Of a DNA stretch of 64,000 nucleotides, positions 8,354-17,696 are shown one piece after another. This DNA comes from BOG-932 sp965276835 (GTDB lineage: Bacteria > Pseudomonadota > Alphaproteobacteria > BOG-932 > Roseiterribacteraceae), in the NCBI GenBank assembly GCA_965276835.1, contig OZ255631.1, positions 3,906,001 through 3,970,000 on the forward strand, written 5' to 3'. Position 1 is the first letter of the stretch; each line of letters opens with the position of its first letter. The notes under the pieces are model-generated. The model made no database searches, had not been told where the DNA came from, and saw nothing but the letters and a program-made list of their open reading frames with translations. Position numbers and translations under genes: made by a program.

Positions 8354-9778
8354 CTATTCCGCGGCCTGCGGAACAGCCCCGCCGGCGCGCGGCCGGCTGT
8401 AGAAGAAATAAACTGCAAAGCCGATCGCCAGCCAGACAAGCAGCCGTATCCACGTTTCAATTCCCAGCGACACCATCATCGCGAGGCAGACGACAATGCC
8501 GGCGACGGGGATGAAGGGCACCCAGGGCGTACGGAACGGCCGCGGCAGTTCCGGGCGCGTCCGGCGCAGAACCATCACGCCACCGCATACGATGATAAAC
8601 GCCAGTAACGTGCCGATTGACGTCATCTCGCCCAGGATCGAGATCGGGATGAACCCCGAGAACAGGCTGACGAACACCATGAACAGCAGGTTGGAGCGCC
8701 ATGGCGTGCGCCAGGTCGGGTGAATGTCGCTGAAGATCTTAGGCAGCAGCCGGTCGGCCGACATGGCGCGGAATACCCGCGACTGACCCAGCAGCATCAC
8801 CAGGATGACCGACGTCTGGCCGGCGACGATTCCGAACTTGACCAGCACCTGCAGAATCGGGAACGGCGTCATGTTGATGGCGGTCGCGGTCGGCGCGGCG
8901 TCGCCCTTCAGGGCCTGGTAGTTCACCATGCCGACCAAAACGAGCGAAAAGCCGATATAGAGCACGGTGCAGATCGCCAGCGATCCCATGATGCCCCAGA
9001 CCATATCTTTCTGCGGGTTCTTCGCCTCCTGCGAGGTGGTGGAGATCGCGTCAAAGCCGATATAGGCGAAGAAAATGATGCCGGCCGCGCGGAAGATGCC
9101 GCTGATGCCGAACTCACCAAAGGTGCCGGTATTCTGTGGAATGAACGGCACGTAATTCGCGGGTTTGACGTAGAACGCGCCAACCGCGATCACTGCCAGC
9201 ACGATCGCCACCTTGATCACGACGATTACCATATTGGCCTTCGCCGATTCCCCGATGCCGCGCATCAGCAACAATGAAATCGCGACGATGACGGCGATTG
9301 CGCCGAAATTCACATCGACCCCGGCGATGGGGACGATCGCGGCAATATGGACGCCCAGGCTGTCGAACAACTCCACCAGATGGCGCGACCAGCTGACCGA
9401 GACGGTGGCCGCCCCGATGGCATATTCCAGCACCAGATCCCAGCCGATGATCCACGCGATGAACTCACCCATCGTTGCCTGGGCATAGGTATAGGCGCTG
9501 CCTGAAACCGGGATCATCGCCGCCAGTTCGCTGTAGCAGAGGCCCGCGAGGCCGCAGCCGATCGCCGCGATGATGAAGGAGAGAACGACGGCAGGGCCGG
9601 CATTCGCACCCGCCGCCACGCCGGTCAGCGAGAACAGACCCGCTCCTATGATCGCGCCGATACCGAGTGCCACAAGGTTGAACGGCCCCAGGACGCGCTT
9701 CAGCTTATGCTCGCCCGCCTCCCCGTCAGCGACCACTTGTTCCAGGGGCTTAACGGCAAAAAGCGATCTTTGGGGCAT
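8354..9778 (-). CDS. APC-family amino-acid permease
   Basis: This 474-residue integral membrane protein has about 12 to 14 predicted transmembrane helices. The signature GIGAIIGAGLFSLTG in the first helix is typical of the cationic amino-acid transporter branch of the APC superfamily, as are EFIAWIIGWDLVLEY and FFAYIGFDAISTTSQE. The start MPQRSLF fits homologue N-termini; the frame is open 147 bases further upstream without supporting homology. It is convergent with the CinA-type gene (3-bp gap). The cytoplasmic loop QEAKNPQKDM is characteristic of these proton-coupled carriers. The exact amino acid carried cannot be inferred. Confidence 0.9.
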   Translation of the reverse strand: MPQRSLFAVKPLEQVVADGEAGEHKLKRVLGPFNLVALGIGAIIGAGLFSLTGVAAGANAGPAVVLSFIIAAIGCGLAGLCYSELAAMIPVSGSAYTYAQATMGEFIAWIIGWDLVLEYAIGAATVSVSWSRHLVELFDSLGVHIAAIVPIAGVDVNFGAIAVIVAISLLLMRGIGESAKANMVIVVIKVAIVLAVIAVGAFYVKPANYVPFIPQNTGTFGEFGISGIFRAAGIIFFAYIGFDAISTTSQEAKNPQKDMVWGIMGSLAICTVLYIGFSLVLVGMVNYQALKGDAAPTATAINMTPFPILQVLVKFGIVAGQTSVILVMLLGQSRVFRAMSADRLLPKIFSDIHPTWRTPWRSNLLFMVFVSLFSGFIPISILGEMTSIGTLLAFIIVCGGVMVLRRTRPELPRPFRTPWVPFIPVAGIVVCLAMMVSLGIETWIRLLVWLAIGFAVYFFYSRPRAGGAVPQAAE

Positions 9779-9923
9779 CGGGGTCCAGGGTCGGTCTGTT
9801 CGTGAAGCCGTGACCTTCCGCGACAACCGCCCAAATGGCAAGCGCCTTTGCATGGATGTCATGCGCGGTAGACAAGGCAAGGCTCCTCTGCTTTTGTTCG
9901 ACGAAATACGGAGGCGGGGAACC

Positions 9924-10922
9924 ATGGATAATTATGTGGCAGGCACCGAGGCTGGCGGATTGCGCCTGACCGAGCGCATCATCCCAGTGCCGAAATCGGT
10001 CAGCCCGGAGGCGCAAGGCGCCTTGTCTATGACGCGGCCGGAGACGCCGCCTTTTCCGCCGCTGAGCGACATTGCCGGCTGGAAGGCCCGCATCGAGCAG
10101 ATGAATAGCGGGATGACCGCTATGATGCGCGACCCGGTCATGGCATTGCCCGTGACGTCGCATCTGGAATCCATCGCCGGCGTGCCGGTCTATGTCGCCG
10201 AACCGCCGGACGTGCCGGCAGGCAATCGCGATAAAGCCATGGTCTATTTCCATGGCGGCGGCCTGGTCCTGCTGGGCGGCGAATGTGTCGAACTGTTCGC
10301 CCGGATGGAGGCGCTGTCCACACGCTGCCGTGTCTATGCCGTCGATTACCGCAACCCGCCGGATCACCCCTATCCGGCCGCGATCGACGATTGTATCGCG
10401 GTCTATCGCGCCCTCCTGGATACATACAGCCCGGCGCAACTGGTCATCTCCGGCGCTTCGGGCGGCGGCAACCTGGCGGCGGCGGTGCCGCTGAAGATGC
10501 GCGATCAGGGGGTGCCTATGCCGGGCGCCATCGGATTGTGGACGCCGGAAGTCGATCTGACGGAATCAGGCGACACCTTCCATACCTGCGAAGATATCGA
10601 CGTCGTGCTGAAGCGCGGCCTGCCGGCGATGAACGCGCTCTATGCCAATGGGGCAGACCTCGCGCACCCATACCTATCGCCGTTGTTTGGCGACTTCACC
10701 AAAGGCTGGGCGCCGACCTTTATCCAGACCGGCACCCGCGATGTCTTCCTGTCGAACTCGGCCCGCATCCACCGCAAGCTGCGCAACGCCGATATCGTGG
10801 CCGAATTGCACGTCGGCGAGGCAATGCCGCATGGCGGGTTCGGCAATGCGCCGGAAGATCGGGAAATCCGTTTGGAATTCCTCAAATTCCTGGCGAAGCA
10901 CGCCGGCTGGGCCGCGCCTTAG
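9924..10922 (+). CDS. HSL-type alpha/beta-hydrolase (esterase/lipase)
   Basis: This 332-residue cytoplasmic esterase belongs to the hormone-sensitive-lipase family. The oxyanion-hole HGGG is at residues 110-113. The nucleophile elbow GASGG has Ser179, and the catalytic Asp sits in TGTRDVFL and the His in MPHGGFG. The ATG at 9924 follows a strong GGAGGCGGGGA ribosome binding site. It is divergent from the permease. The family acts on short-chain esters; the natural substrate is unknown. Confidence 0.9.
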   Translation: MDNYVAGTEAGGLRLTERIIPVPKSVSPEAQGALSMTRPETPPFPPLSDIAGWKARIEQMNSGMTAMMRDPVMALPVTSHLESIAGVPVYVAEPPDVPAGNRDKAMVYFHGGGLVLLGGECVELFARMEALSTRCRVYAVDYRNPPDHPYPAAIDDCIAVYRALLDTYSPAQLVISGASGGGNLAAAVPLKMRDQGVPMPGAIGLWTPEVDLTESGDTFHTCEDIDVVLKRGLPAMNALYANGADLAHPYLSPLFGDFTKGWAPTFIQTGTRDVFLSNSARIHRKLRNADIVAELHVGEAMPHGGFGNAPEDREIRLEFLKFLAKHAGWAAP

Positions 10923-11054
10923 GTCGACTGCGACGACTCAAACACTGGCAATCGCCCAGACCGGATGGTAAGAGCCCGGCCCTGACTTCGTCGCGAAGTC
11001 TTCAACCTTTATGCACGGCCCGCCCGGCCGGCGAACGATTGCGGAGCGAGTGTT

Positions 11055-11489
11055 ATGGCCGACGCCCAGTTTATGACCGTGTCCCCCGAGCAGATGGGCG
11101 AGATTATCCAGAGTTCGGGCTTTCGTGCGGAACACCGAACCGACACCAACGGCATTCCGCTGATCGCCAGCGCGACCAACGGCATCAATTTCAACATCCG
11201 GATGGGCAATCGCGCCGCCGCCCCGGCCGAAGGCTTCATGGATTTTACCTACCTCACCATCATCAAGGTCGAAGGTGAGTTTCCGGCCGATCGGCTGAAC
11301 GATTGGAACCGCAACCGCCGTTTCTCGCGACTGCACCGGGTCGACGATTTCGTCGTTCTGGACATGGACGTGGTCGTGGCCGGCGGCGTAACCGAGAAGC
11401 ACATCCGCGCCACCCTGGAATTGTGGGAACGGATGCTGCAGGAATTGATGAACTGGCTGCGCGGCGACACGCCCGCGAACGCCGCCTGA
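11055..11489 (+). CDS. YbjN-domain protein
   Basis: This 144-residue soluble protein resembles the YbjN family, which adopts a type III secretion chaperone-like fold: a helix (SPEQMGEIIQSSGF), strands around NGINFNIRMGN, then DWNRNRRFSRL and a long C-terminal helix. YbjN proteins influence motility and stress traits in enterobacteria, but the molecular role is unsettled. It stands as a single gene closed by a strong terminator. Confidence 0.8.
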   Translation: MADAQFMTVSPEQMGEIIQSSGFRAEHRTDTNGIPLIASATNGINFNIRMGNRAAAPAEGFMDFTYLTIIKVEGEFPADRLNDWNRNRRFSRLHRVDDFVVLDMDVVVAGGVTEKHIRATLELWERMLQELMNWLRGDTPANAA

Positions 11490-11508
11490 TCGGCTTCGCA
11501 AGATAAAG

Positions 11509-11533
11509 AAAAGGGGCCTTCGTGCCCCTTTTT
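11509..11533 (+). terminator. Rho-independent terminator after the YbjN gene
   Basis: A perfect 9-bp stem (AAAAGGGGC / GCCCCTTTT) with a 6-base loop ends in a T run, 20 bases after the YbjN stop codon. Confidence 0.9.
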
Positions 11534-11657
11534 GCTGGCGCCTCGCAGACCGGCCCGGACCCGCAGGGCCGATGGCTCAAACACCGTTCTGATGTGTTAG
11601 TGTTTTGGGAAGCGGTGGGCACGCGGCTGCCGTCGCAACAAGCCTCAAGGATTCGGC

Positions 11658-13598
11658 ATGGCGCGCGGCGCGCTTAAGTTACGGCGAAACGAAGGTTCGG
11701 CGGGCGGTTCGCCGGTGGAGACGCTGGTCATCTTCGCCGCAATCGTCGCCGCGCTTTATCTCGGCCGCGGCATCGCCATCCCGATCGCCATCGCCGTCCT
11801 GATCAGTTTTTCGTTGGGACCACCGGTCAGCTGGCTGCGGCGGCACCATTTCGGACGGCTGCCGGCGATCCTGGCGGTGGCCTTGCCGGTGCTGTTGGCA
11901 CTCCTGGCGTTCGCCTATTTGGTGACAACGGAGGTCGGGCGTCTGGCGGAGAACATCCCCGCCTACGAAACCAACATCGAAACCAAGATCAACGGCGTCG
12001 CCGATGCCCTGCCGTCGCGCGCGATGCTGGATCGTGGCACCGCATTCCTGCGTAAGCTGCGTGTGCGCGGACAACCGGTGCCGTCTGTTCCCACGTCACG
12101 CGGAACCAGGTCGCACGATACCGCACCGCCCGCTGCCAATGCCGGGAAGCCTTTGGCGGTCGAAATTCAGAGCCCGGACCCGACGCCAGTCGATATCGCG
12201 CAAACGATTTTAGGCCCGCTGGTCGGGCCTGTTTCCGATGCAGCCCTGGTGCTTCTGTTCGTCGTCTTTTTCCTGGCGGAGAAGGAAAATCTGCGCGACC
12301 GGATCATCAGCCTGGCCGGCGCCAAGGACCTGCACCGCACAACTATGGCGATGGATGAGGCGGGTAAGCGCGTCAGCCGCTATCTGCTGATGCAGACGCT
12401 GGTCAATTCGACCTTCGGCACCGTTATCGCTTTCGGCCTTTGGGAAATCGGGCTTCCGAACGCAGCCCTGTGGGGCGCCATCGCGACGATGCTGCGCTTT
12501 ATCCCCTATCTGGGCACGATCGGCGCTTCGATCCTGCCATTGGCGCTGGCCTTCGCGGTCGATCCGGGCTGGACCATGCTGTTCTGGACCGGGGGATTGT
12601 TCTTGGGGTTGGAGATGCTGACCGGCAACGTGGTCGAGCCCTTGCTCTATGGATCCAGCACCGGGCTGTCGGCGGTCGCCCTGGTCATCGCGACGATCTT
12701 CTGGACTTGGTTGTGGGGCACGATCGGCTTGTTGCTGGCGACGCCGCTGACCGTTTGCATCGCCGTCGTCGGCCGTTATGTGCCGCAACTGGCGTTCCTC
12801 GATGTTCTGCTGGGCAACCAGACACCGCTGATGCCGGAGGAATCGTTCTATCAACGGCTGCTCGCCGGCCATCCCGACGAAGCTTTGGCCCAGGCCGAGG
12901 ACGCGCTGAAAAACCAGCCGTTGCTGGACTTCCTCGATCAGGTCGCGTTGCCCGCCCTGATCCTGGCGGAGCGCGACCGACTGCGCGGCGAAATGGACGA
13001 GGACCACACCAGCCAGGTCGCCAGCGGCATCAAACAGGTCCTGTCGCGTCTACCCCATGCCGCCAAGCCGGTACAGCCGCGCTCGGCGCGAACGGCAAGG
13101 GGCGGTCCAGCCTCGATATCCGACAGGTCCGATATCGTGCTGTGCGTTGCCGGACGCAGCGACCTGGACGAGGCCGCAGCCTGTCTGTTGGCCTATGCGC
13201 TGGAAGGCAACGACTACCGCGTCGTGACCCTGCCCCACGCTTCGGCGATCAAGGTCGCGATCCCTGAAATGGACCGCAGCCGGGTAAAGACCGTCTGCTT
13301 GTCCTATCTCGATCCGGATTCGGCGCCGCAGGCACGCTATCTCGCCCGCCGTTTCAGACGGCAGATCGAAACCCCGATCTGCTTGATCGGCGCCTTCTGG
13401 GGTATCGGCGCCGACGTGGCGCGATTGGAAGATGCGCGCGCGGAAATTCGCGCCGACCGGATCGCGACGTCGCTGCACGGGGCAATCGATGCGATCGAGG
13501 GCGCGGCGAAAGGCGTTGATCCGGCCGACACGATCGACGATCCCGGCCTTACCGAACTGGCCGAACGCATTTCCGACGTCATCGCCCGCTCAGGCTGA
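11658..13598 (+). CDS. AI-2E family transporter with long cytoplasmic C-terminus
   Basis: This 646-residue protein has a membrane region (about residues 20-390) of the AI-2E/PerM family. It shows paired N-terminal helices, QTLVNSTFGTVIAFGLW, RFIPYLGTIGASILPL and the C-terminal helix pair ending GTIGLLLATPLTVCIAV. Family members export signals or act as Na+/H+ antiporters. It is nearly twice the usual length. Residues about 400-646 form a soluble extension whose last part (DIVLCVAGRSDLDEAAACLL onward) looks like a Rossmann or flavodoxin-like alpha/beta domain. The extension is known in some proteobacterial relatives, but its role is unknown. Confidence 0.88.
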   Translation: MARGALKLRRNEGSAGGSPVETLVIFAAIVAALYLGRGIAIPIAIAVLISFSLGPPVSWLRRHHFGRLPAILAVALPVLLALLAFAYLVTTEVGRLAENIPAYETNIETKINGVADALPSRAMLDRGTAFLRKLRVRGQPVPSVPTSRGTRSHDTAPPAANAGKPLAVEIQSPDPTPVDIAQTILGPLVGPVSDAALVLLFVVFFLAEKENLRDRIISLAGAKDLHRTTMAMDEAGKRVSRYLLMQTLVNSTFGTVIAFGLWEIGLPNAALWGAIATMLRFIPYLGTIGASILPLALAFAVDPGWTMLFWTGGLFLGLEMLTGNVVEPLLYGSSTGLSAVALVIATIFWTWLWGTIGLLLATPLTVCIAVVGRYVPQLAFLDVLLGNQTPLMPEESFYQRLLAGHPDEALAQAEDALKNQPLLDFLDQVALPALILAERDRLRGEMDEDHTSQVASGIKQVLSRLPHAAKPVQPRSARTARGGPASISDRSDIVLCVAGRSDLDEAAACLLAYALEGNDYRVVTLPHASAIKVAIPEMDRSRVKTVCLSYLDPDSAPQARYLARRFRRQIETPICLIGAFWGIGADVARLEDARAEIRADRIATSLHGAIDAIEGAAKGVDPADTIDDPGLTELAERISDVIARSG

Positions 13599-13679
13599 CC
13601 TAAACCTAAGCAGGACAGTGTTGGCGCGTCCGCTTTAACCCGCTAGCATCGCCATCCCATCCACATATCGGATCTGTCG

Positions 13680-14033
13680 ATGCGTAACCTTCTCCACGGC
13701 GGAGCGATTGCCGTTATCGGCCTGCTGGCCCTGCTCGCAGGTTCGGCCGCCAACGCCGAGTGCCTTAAGATCCCGAAGATGCCGCAAATGCCGCAGGGCG
13801 CCAGCGCCAGCGACGAAGAGATGAAGGTGGGACGGGAAAAACTGCAAGCCTATGTCAACCTGTTGCAGACCTTTCAAAAATGCATGGAGGACAAGGTCAA
13901 GAACGCCCCGCCGGACACCAAGCCGGAGCTCAAGCAGCAATGGCAAGCGGAAGCGAACATTGCTGTCGACAATGCGCACGAGATCGCCGACATCTATTCA
14001 ATTCAGCTGCGGGCATTCAAGGCGCGGCAGTAG
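13680..14033 (+). CDS. small secreted protein of unknown function
   Basis: This 117-residue protein has a clear signal peptide (MRNLLHGGAIAVIGLLALLA, cleavage after SAANA). The mature part is about 93 residues, mostly helical and highly charged, with two cysteines (start of mature protein and FQKCMED) that could form a disulfide. I do not recognise a family. It lies alone between the AI-2E transporter and the desaturase-like gene, on the same strand. Confidence 0.65.
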   Translation: MRNLLHGGAIAVIGLLALLAGSAANAECLKIPKMPQMPQGASASDEEMKVGREKLQAYVNLLQTFQKCMEDKVKNAPPDTKPELKQQWQAEANIAVDNAHEIADIYSIQLRAFKARQ

Positions 14034-14161
14034 TCCGACAGCGACCGGACGTTGGGCAAACGGCTTGACGCGACACACCGTTGCACCATATGATCCTGGA
14101 TAGCAGATTCAAGAAGGCCGGCTGACGGGAAACCTGGACGCCGCTGGTTGGGAGGAAATGG

Positions 14162-15109
14162 ATGGACTGGTCTAGCATCACCAATATTGGCCTTCCTGAG
14201 GTTCAGGAATTCCTGAAATTCTGGGCACAGGGCACGGCCGCGATCCTGGGCTTGGTGATCGCCGCCGAGATCATGCTGCGCGCGCTGGCCTGGTGGGAAC
14301 ATCGCGGCACCGATGCGCCCCGCCCGCTGGTCGCCCGCGACGCCCCGGCCAATTTCGTCCTGTTCGTGCATTCCATCCTGATCGATGTGATCTGGGGCAA
14401 CGCCCTGATTCTGGCTGCGCTCTATCTGGGACAGCGTTTCAGCCACTGGCACGTCCCGTTCAATCTCTACACGATCCCGATCTATTTCCTGGCCGGCGAG
14501 TTCTGGCACTATATCTATCACCGGATGAGCCACGAGGTTCGCATCTTCTGGGCGGACCATTCGATCCATCACAGCTCGCGCGACTATGAGTTCTTCACCT
14601 CGTGGCGCCTGCCGCCGGGAACGTTCGTCTATAAGGCGATCTGCATCATCCCAATGGGCCTGCTGGGCTTCTCGCCCATTCCATTCATGCTGCTGTCCAA
14701 GGGCATCTCGTTCCAGACATTCATCCACACACAGCGGATCGGCAGCCTGGGCTGGTTCGACAAGTTCTTCTGCTCGCCGGTCAATCATGGCATCCACCAT
14801 GCCTGTAACCCGCAATACATGGACAAGAACTACGGCGGCATGACGATGATCTTCGATCGTCTGCTGGGCACGTTCATGTTGCCCAATGAAGAGAAGATCA
14901 AGTTCGGCATCACCAAGGACGTGAACTCGCACGACCCCTTCGTGATCTGGGCGTTCAGCTTCAAACAGCTGCTGGTCGATTTCTGGCATGCGCCGAGCCT
15001 TCCGGCCAAGGCAGTGGTGTTGTTCGGCAAGCCGGGCGAAACCTATAACCACGCCCCGAAGGCCAAAGAGATCGCTGCTGACGATCCGATGCTGGTCGCC
15101 GCCGAATAA
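14162..15109 (+). CDS. sterol desaturase/fatty acid hydroxylase family protein
   Basis: This 315-residue membrane di-iron oxygenase has four or five hydrophobic helices and the three His boxes of the family: HYIYHRMSHE, HSIHH and HGIHH. These bind two irons that activate O2 for C-H hydroxylation or desaturation of lipids. A GGAGG ribosome binding site lies six bases before the ATG. Two small membrane-protein genes follow with gaps of 25 and 13 bases, so the three probably form an operon. The lipid substrate (sterol, hopanoid, fatty acid or carotenoid) is not evident. Confidence 0.92.
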   Translation: MDWSSITNIGLPEVQEFLKFWAQGTAAILGLVIAAEIMLRALAWWEHRGTDAPRPLVARDAPANFVLFVHSILIDVIWGNALILAALYLGQRFSHWHVPFNLYTIPIYFLAGEFWHYIYHRMSHEVRIFWADHSIHHSSRDYEFFTSWRLPPGTFVYKAICIIPMGLLGFSPIPFMLLSKGISFQTFIHTQRIGSLGWFDKFFCSPVNHGIHHACNPQYMDKNYGGMTMIFDRLLGTFMLPNEEKIKFGITKDVNSHDPFVIWAFSFKQLLVDFWHAPSLPAKAVVLFGKPGETYNHAPKAKEIAADDPMLVAAE

Positions 15110-15134
15110 CTTTTCTTTCCGGAGCGTTCGGCTG

Positions 15135-15587
15135 ATGGCCGTTGATCTGTTTACCCCGCTGGCCATCGTACTGTTTTTCACGATGGTCACGACCTTGCGG
15201 TTTTCCATTGCCGGCACGCTGAAGAGCGGCAACCCGGTGGTGCGTCTCGCGACGCATCCGGCATGGCTCTATCCGTTGGTGCTGACGGGTGGTTTCACCC
15301 TGGGCGCTTATTATCACGGCAAGCTGTCCCCCTGGCCGCCAGCCACGTTCCATATGATCGCCGATAAGCATGGCCTTTGGGCGGCGATCGCGGCGACGGA
15401 ATCTGCCATCACGATCGACATTTGGTTGCTGTGGGCGACGGCCACCACGTTCAAGGTCTTCTCGCCGCCGCAGGACGCGCGGATGGTCAAGTATTACTAT
15501 GCAGTCAATCTCGTGATCGGCGGCTATCTGATGGCCCGCTTCCTTCATGTCATCGACATGGGGCAGATCGGCGTGCTTCCCGGCTGA
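15135..15587 (+). CDS. small membrane protein in the desaturase operon
   Basis: This 150-residue protein has about four hydrophobic helices: LAIVLFFTMVTTLRF, WLYPLVLTGGFTLGAYY, a central ITIDIWLLWATATTF segment and VNLVIGGYLMARFLHVID. The ATG at 15135 follows GGAGCG. No family is recognised. The tight spacing after the oxygenase suggests a partner, perhaps for membrane anchoring or electron delivery. No haem or iron-sulfur motif is visible. Confidence 0.7.
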   Translation: MAVDLFTPLAIVLFFTMVTTLRFSIAGTLKSGNPVVRLATHPAWLYPLVLTGGFTLGAYYHGKLSPWPPATFHMIADKHGLWAAIAATESAITIDIWLLWATATTFKVFSPPQDARMVKYYYAVNLVIGGYLMARFLHVIDMGQIGVLPG

Positions 15588-15600
15588 TGCAGGAACCGAC

Positions 15601-15852
15601 ATGACCAGCATTTCCAACCGCGTAGAAACCCAGGCCGAAGTCTCCGCCGAGAAAACCCGCGCCTTCGCGCTGCCGGCAATCGCCGCGATCCTGATCTTCG
15701 CGCTGATCGCCTATATCCAGTTCTCGACCTTCCTGGGGCAGTACGGCTTCCTTGCTCAGCTCCCGCTCGGCGTCGGTTTCTATTATTGCTGGGCGTGGCA
15801 TGCGCGACTGGCGAAACGCGTTGCGAAGCACCAGGCGCAACTCGACAAATAG
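15601..15852 (+). CDS. small two-helix membrane protein in the desaturase operon
   Basis: This 83-residue protein has two hydrophobic helices, FALPAIAAILIFALIAYIQF and a second around LAQLPLGVGFYYCWAW, with a basic tail (ARLAKRVAKHQAQLDK). It starts 13 bases after the previous stop. No known family is recognised. It is likely co-expressed with the desaturase-like protein. Confidence 0.65.
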   Translation: MTSISNRVETQAEVSAEKTRAFALPAIAAILIFALIAYIQFSTFLGQYGFLAQLPLGVGFYYCWAWHARLAKRVAKHQAQLDK

Positions 15853-15853
15853 G

Positions 15854-15957
15854 GCGCATAAGAGCCGCGTAATCCGCCAACCTGCAGACCGCCGTTTCCC
15901 CGGTAGATTCCCGTCTGATAATCCCGCATAAGAACCCTGAGAGCTGCGCATAAAGCC
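15854..15957. repeat. three imperfect CGCATAA-type repeats upstream of ilvD-like gene
   Basis: Three similar short sequences lie between the small membrane protein and the dehydratase gene: CGCATAAGAGCC (from 15855), CGCATAAGAACC (from 15925) and CGCATAAAGCC (from 15947). The last two are 22 bases apart, about two helical turns. They could be regulator-binding sites, or chance similarity in a 130-base gap. Confidence 0.25.
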
Positions 15958-15983
15958 GGTTCCGTAGGTGATTTGGGGGAAAC

Positions 15984-17696
15984 ATGGTGGACAAATCCCG
16001 TCTGCCCAGCCGGCATTCGACCCAGGGGCCGGAACGCGCGCCGCAGCGCGCGATGATGTATGGCGCGGGCGTGCCGCCTGGCGGTGTCGACCTGCCGCTG
16101 GTCGGCATCTTCACCACCTGGAACGACGGATCGCCCTGCAGCCTGGGCCACCGGGACCAAGCCCAGGCCGTGCGCGGCGGCGTCAAGGCGGCCGGCGGAA
16201 CGCCTTTCGAATTCACCACCATTTCCGTCAATGACGGCATCTCGAACGGCCATCAGGGCATGAAGGCCTCGCTGGTGTCGCGCGAGCACATCGCCGATTC
16301 CGTCGAGCTGGTGGTGCGCGGCCATGCCTATGACGCGGCGGTTTGCATCGGCGGCTGCGACAAGAACCTGCCGGCGATGATGATGGCGATCCTGCGGCTG
16401 GATGTGCCGGCCATCTTCCTTTACGGCGGATCGACCATGCCGGGCCGCGACCACGGCAAAGACATCACCATCATCAACGTCTTCGAAAATGTCGGCGCCC
16501 ATGCGATGGGCAAGATCGACGACAAGCGCCTTGCGGAGCTGGAGCGCATCGCGGTGCCGACCGGCGGCGCCTGCCCCGGCCAGTTCACCGCGGTGACCAT
16601 GGCGTCCGTCTCCGAAGCGATTGGCTTGGCCCTGCCGGGGTCGGCGACCGTGCCGTCGGTCTATTCCAGCCGGCTGGGCATCTGCGAGCAAGCCGGCAAA
16701 CAGGTAATGGAACTGGTGCGCAGCGGCCTGCGCCCGCGCGCCATCGCCACCCGCAAGGCGTTCGAGAATGCCGCCGCCGTCGTCGCCGCCTCGGGCGGTT
16801 CGACCAATGCGGCGTTGCACCTGCCCGCCATGGCGCATGAGGCCGGCATCGAATTCACCATGGACGACGTTGTCGCGGTCTTCGACCGCACGCCCTATCT
16901 GGCCGACTTGCAGCCGGGCGGCCGTTACCTGGCCAAGGACCTGGACGAAATCGGTGGCGTGCCGGTGCTGATGAAGGTGCTGCTAGACGGCGGTTATCTG
17001 CACGGCGACTGCATGACGGTGACCGGCAAGACGATCGCCGAGAATCTGGCAAACGTCGTGGTGCCGGAAAATCAGGACATCGTCCGGCCGTTGTCCAGGC
17101 CATTGTCGGCGCGTGGCGGTATTGTCGGGCTGAAGGGCAATCTGGCGCCGCTGGGGTCGGTCTGCAAAGTGGCGGGATTGAAGCGCCGGACCTTCACCGG
17201 GCCGGCCCATATCTTCGAATCCGAGGAAGACTGCCTGCACGGCATCCTGTCCCAATCCTATAAAGAGGGCGAAGTCCTGGTCATCCGCAACGAAGGGCCG
17301 CGCGGCGGACCCGGCATGCGGGAGATGGTCTCGGCCACCTCCGCGCTGTATGGTCAGGGCATGGGCGAAAAGGCAGCGCTTATCACCGACGGCCGCTTCT
17401 CCGGCGGCACGCGCGGCCTGTGCGTCGGCCATATCGGGCCGGAAGCGGCATTGGGCGGCCCCATCGCCCTGCTGCGGGACGGCGACATCATCCATATCGA
17501 CACCGAGGCCGGTAAGATCGACGTGGAGCTACCCGAGGAAGAGCTTGCCGAACGGCGAAAGAACTGGGTGCCGCGACCGCCGGGCTCAGGCTCAGGCGCA
17601 CTGTGGCGTTACGCCCAGATCGTCGGTGACGCGGCGCACGGCGCGACGACCCATCCGGGCGCCAAGATGGAAGGCAAACCTTACGCGGAAATCTGA
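15984..17696 (+). CDS. IlvD/Edd family dehydratase (dihydroxy-acid or sugar-acid dehydratase)
   Basis: This 570-residue cytoplasmic iron-sulfur dehydratase removes water from 2,3-dihydroxy acids. The three cluster ligands typical of the [2Fe-2S] branch are present: Cys52 (DGSPCSLGH), Cys125 (GGCDKNLPA) and Cys197 (GACPGQFTA). Other family features are NDGISNGHQGM, GDCMTVTGKTIAENL and TDGRFSGGTRG. The N-terminus (IFTTWNDGSPC) differs from housekeeping IlvD. No branched-chain amino-acid genes lie nearby, so a sugar-acid or other specialised substrate is possible. It overlaps the convergent dehydrogenase gene by 16 bases. Confidence 0.9.
   Translation: MVDKSRLPSRHSTQGPERAPQRAMMYGAGVPPGGVDLPLVGIFTTWNDGSPCSLGHRDQAQAVRGGVKAAGGTPFEFTTISVNDGISNGHQGMKASLVSREHIADSVELVVRGHAYDAAVCIGGCDKNLPAMMMAILRLDVPAIFLYGGSTMPGRDHGKDITIINVFENVGAHAMGKIDDKRLAELERIAVPTGGACPGQFTAVTMASVSEAIGLALPGSATVPSVYSSRLGICEQAGKQVMELVRSGLRPRAIATRKAFENAAAVVAASGGSTNAALHLPAMAHEAGIEFTMDDVVAVFDRTPYLADLQPGGRYLAKDLDEIGGVPVLMKVLLDGGYLHGDCMTVTGKTIAENLANVVVPENQDIVRPLSRPLSARGGIVGLKGNLAPLGSVCKVAGLKRRTFTGPAHIFESEEDCLHGILSQSYKEGEVLVIRNEGPRGGPGMREMVSATSALYGQGMGEKAALITDGRFSGGTRGLCVGHIGPEAALGGPIALLRDGDIIHIDTEAGKIDVELPEEELAERRKNWVPRPPGSGSGALWRYAQIVGDAAHGATTHPGAKMEGKPYAEI

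Noticed and set aside
14003..15232. 409-codon minus-strand open frame over the desaturase-like gene
   Set aside because: The plus strand carries the three His boxes and a good ribosome binding site; the antisense frame has no family signal.
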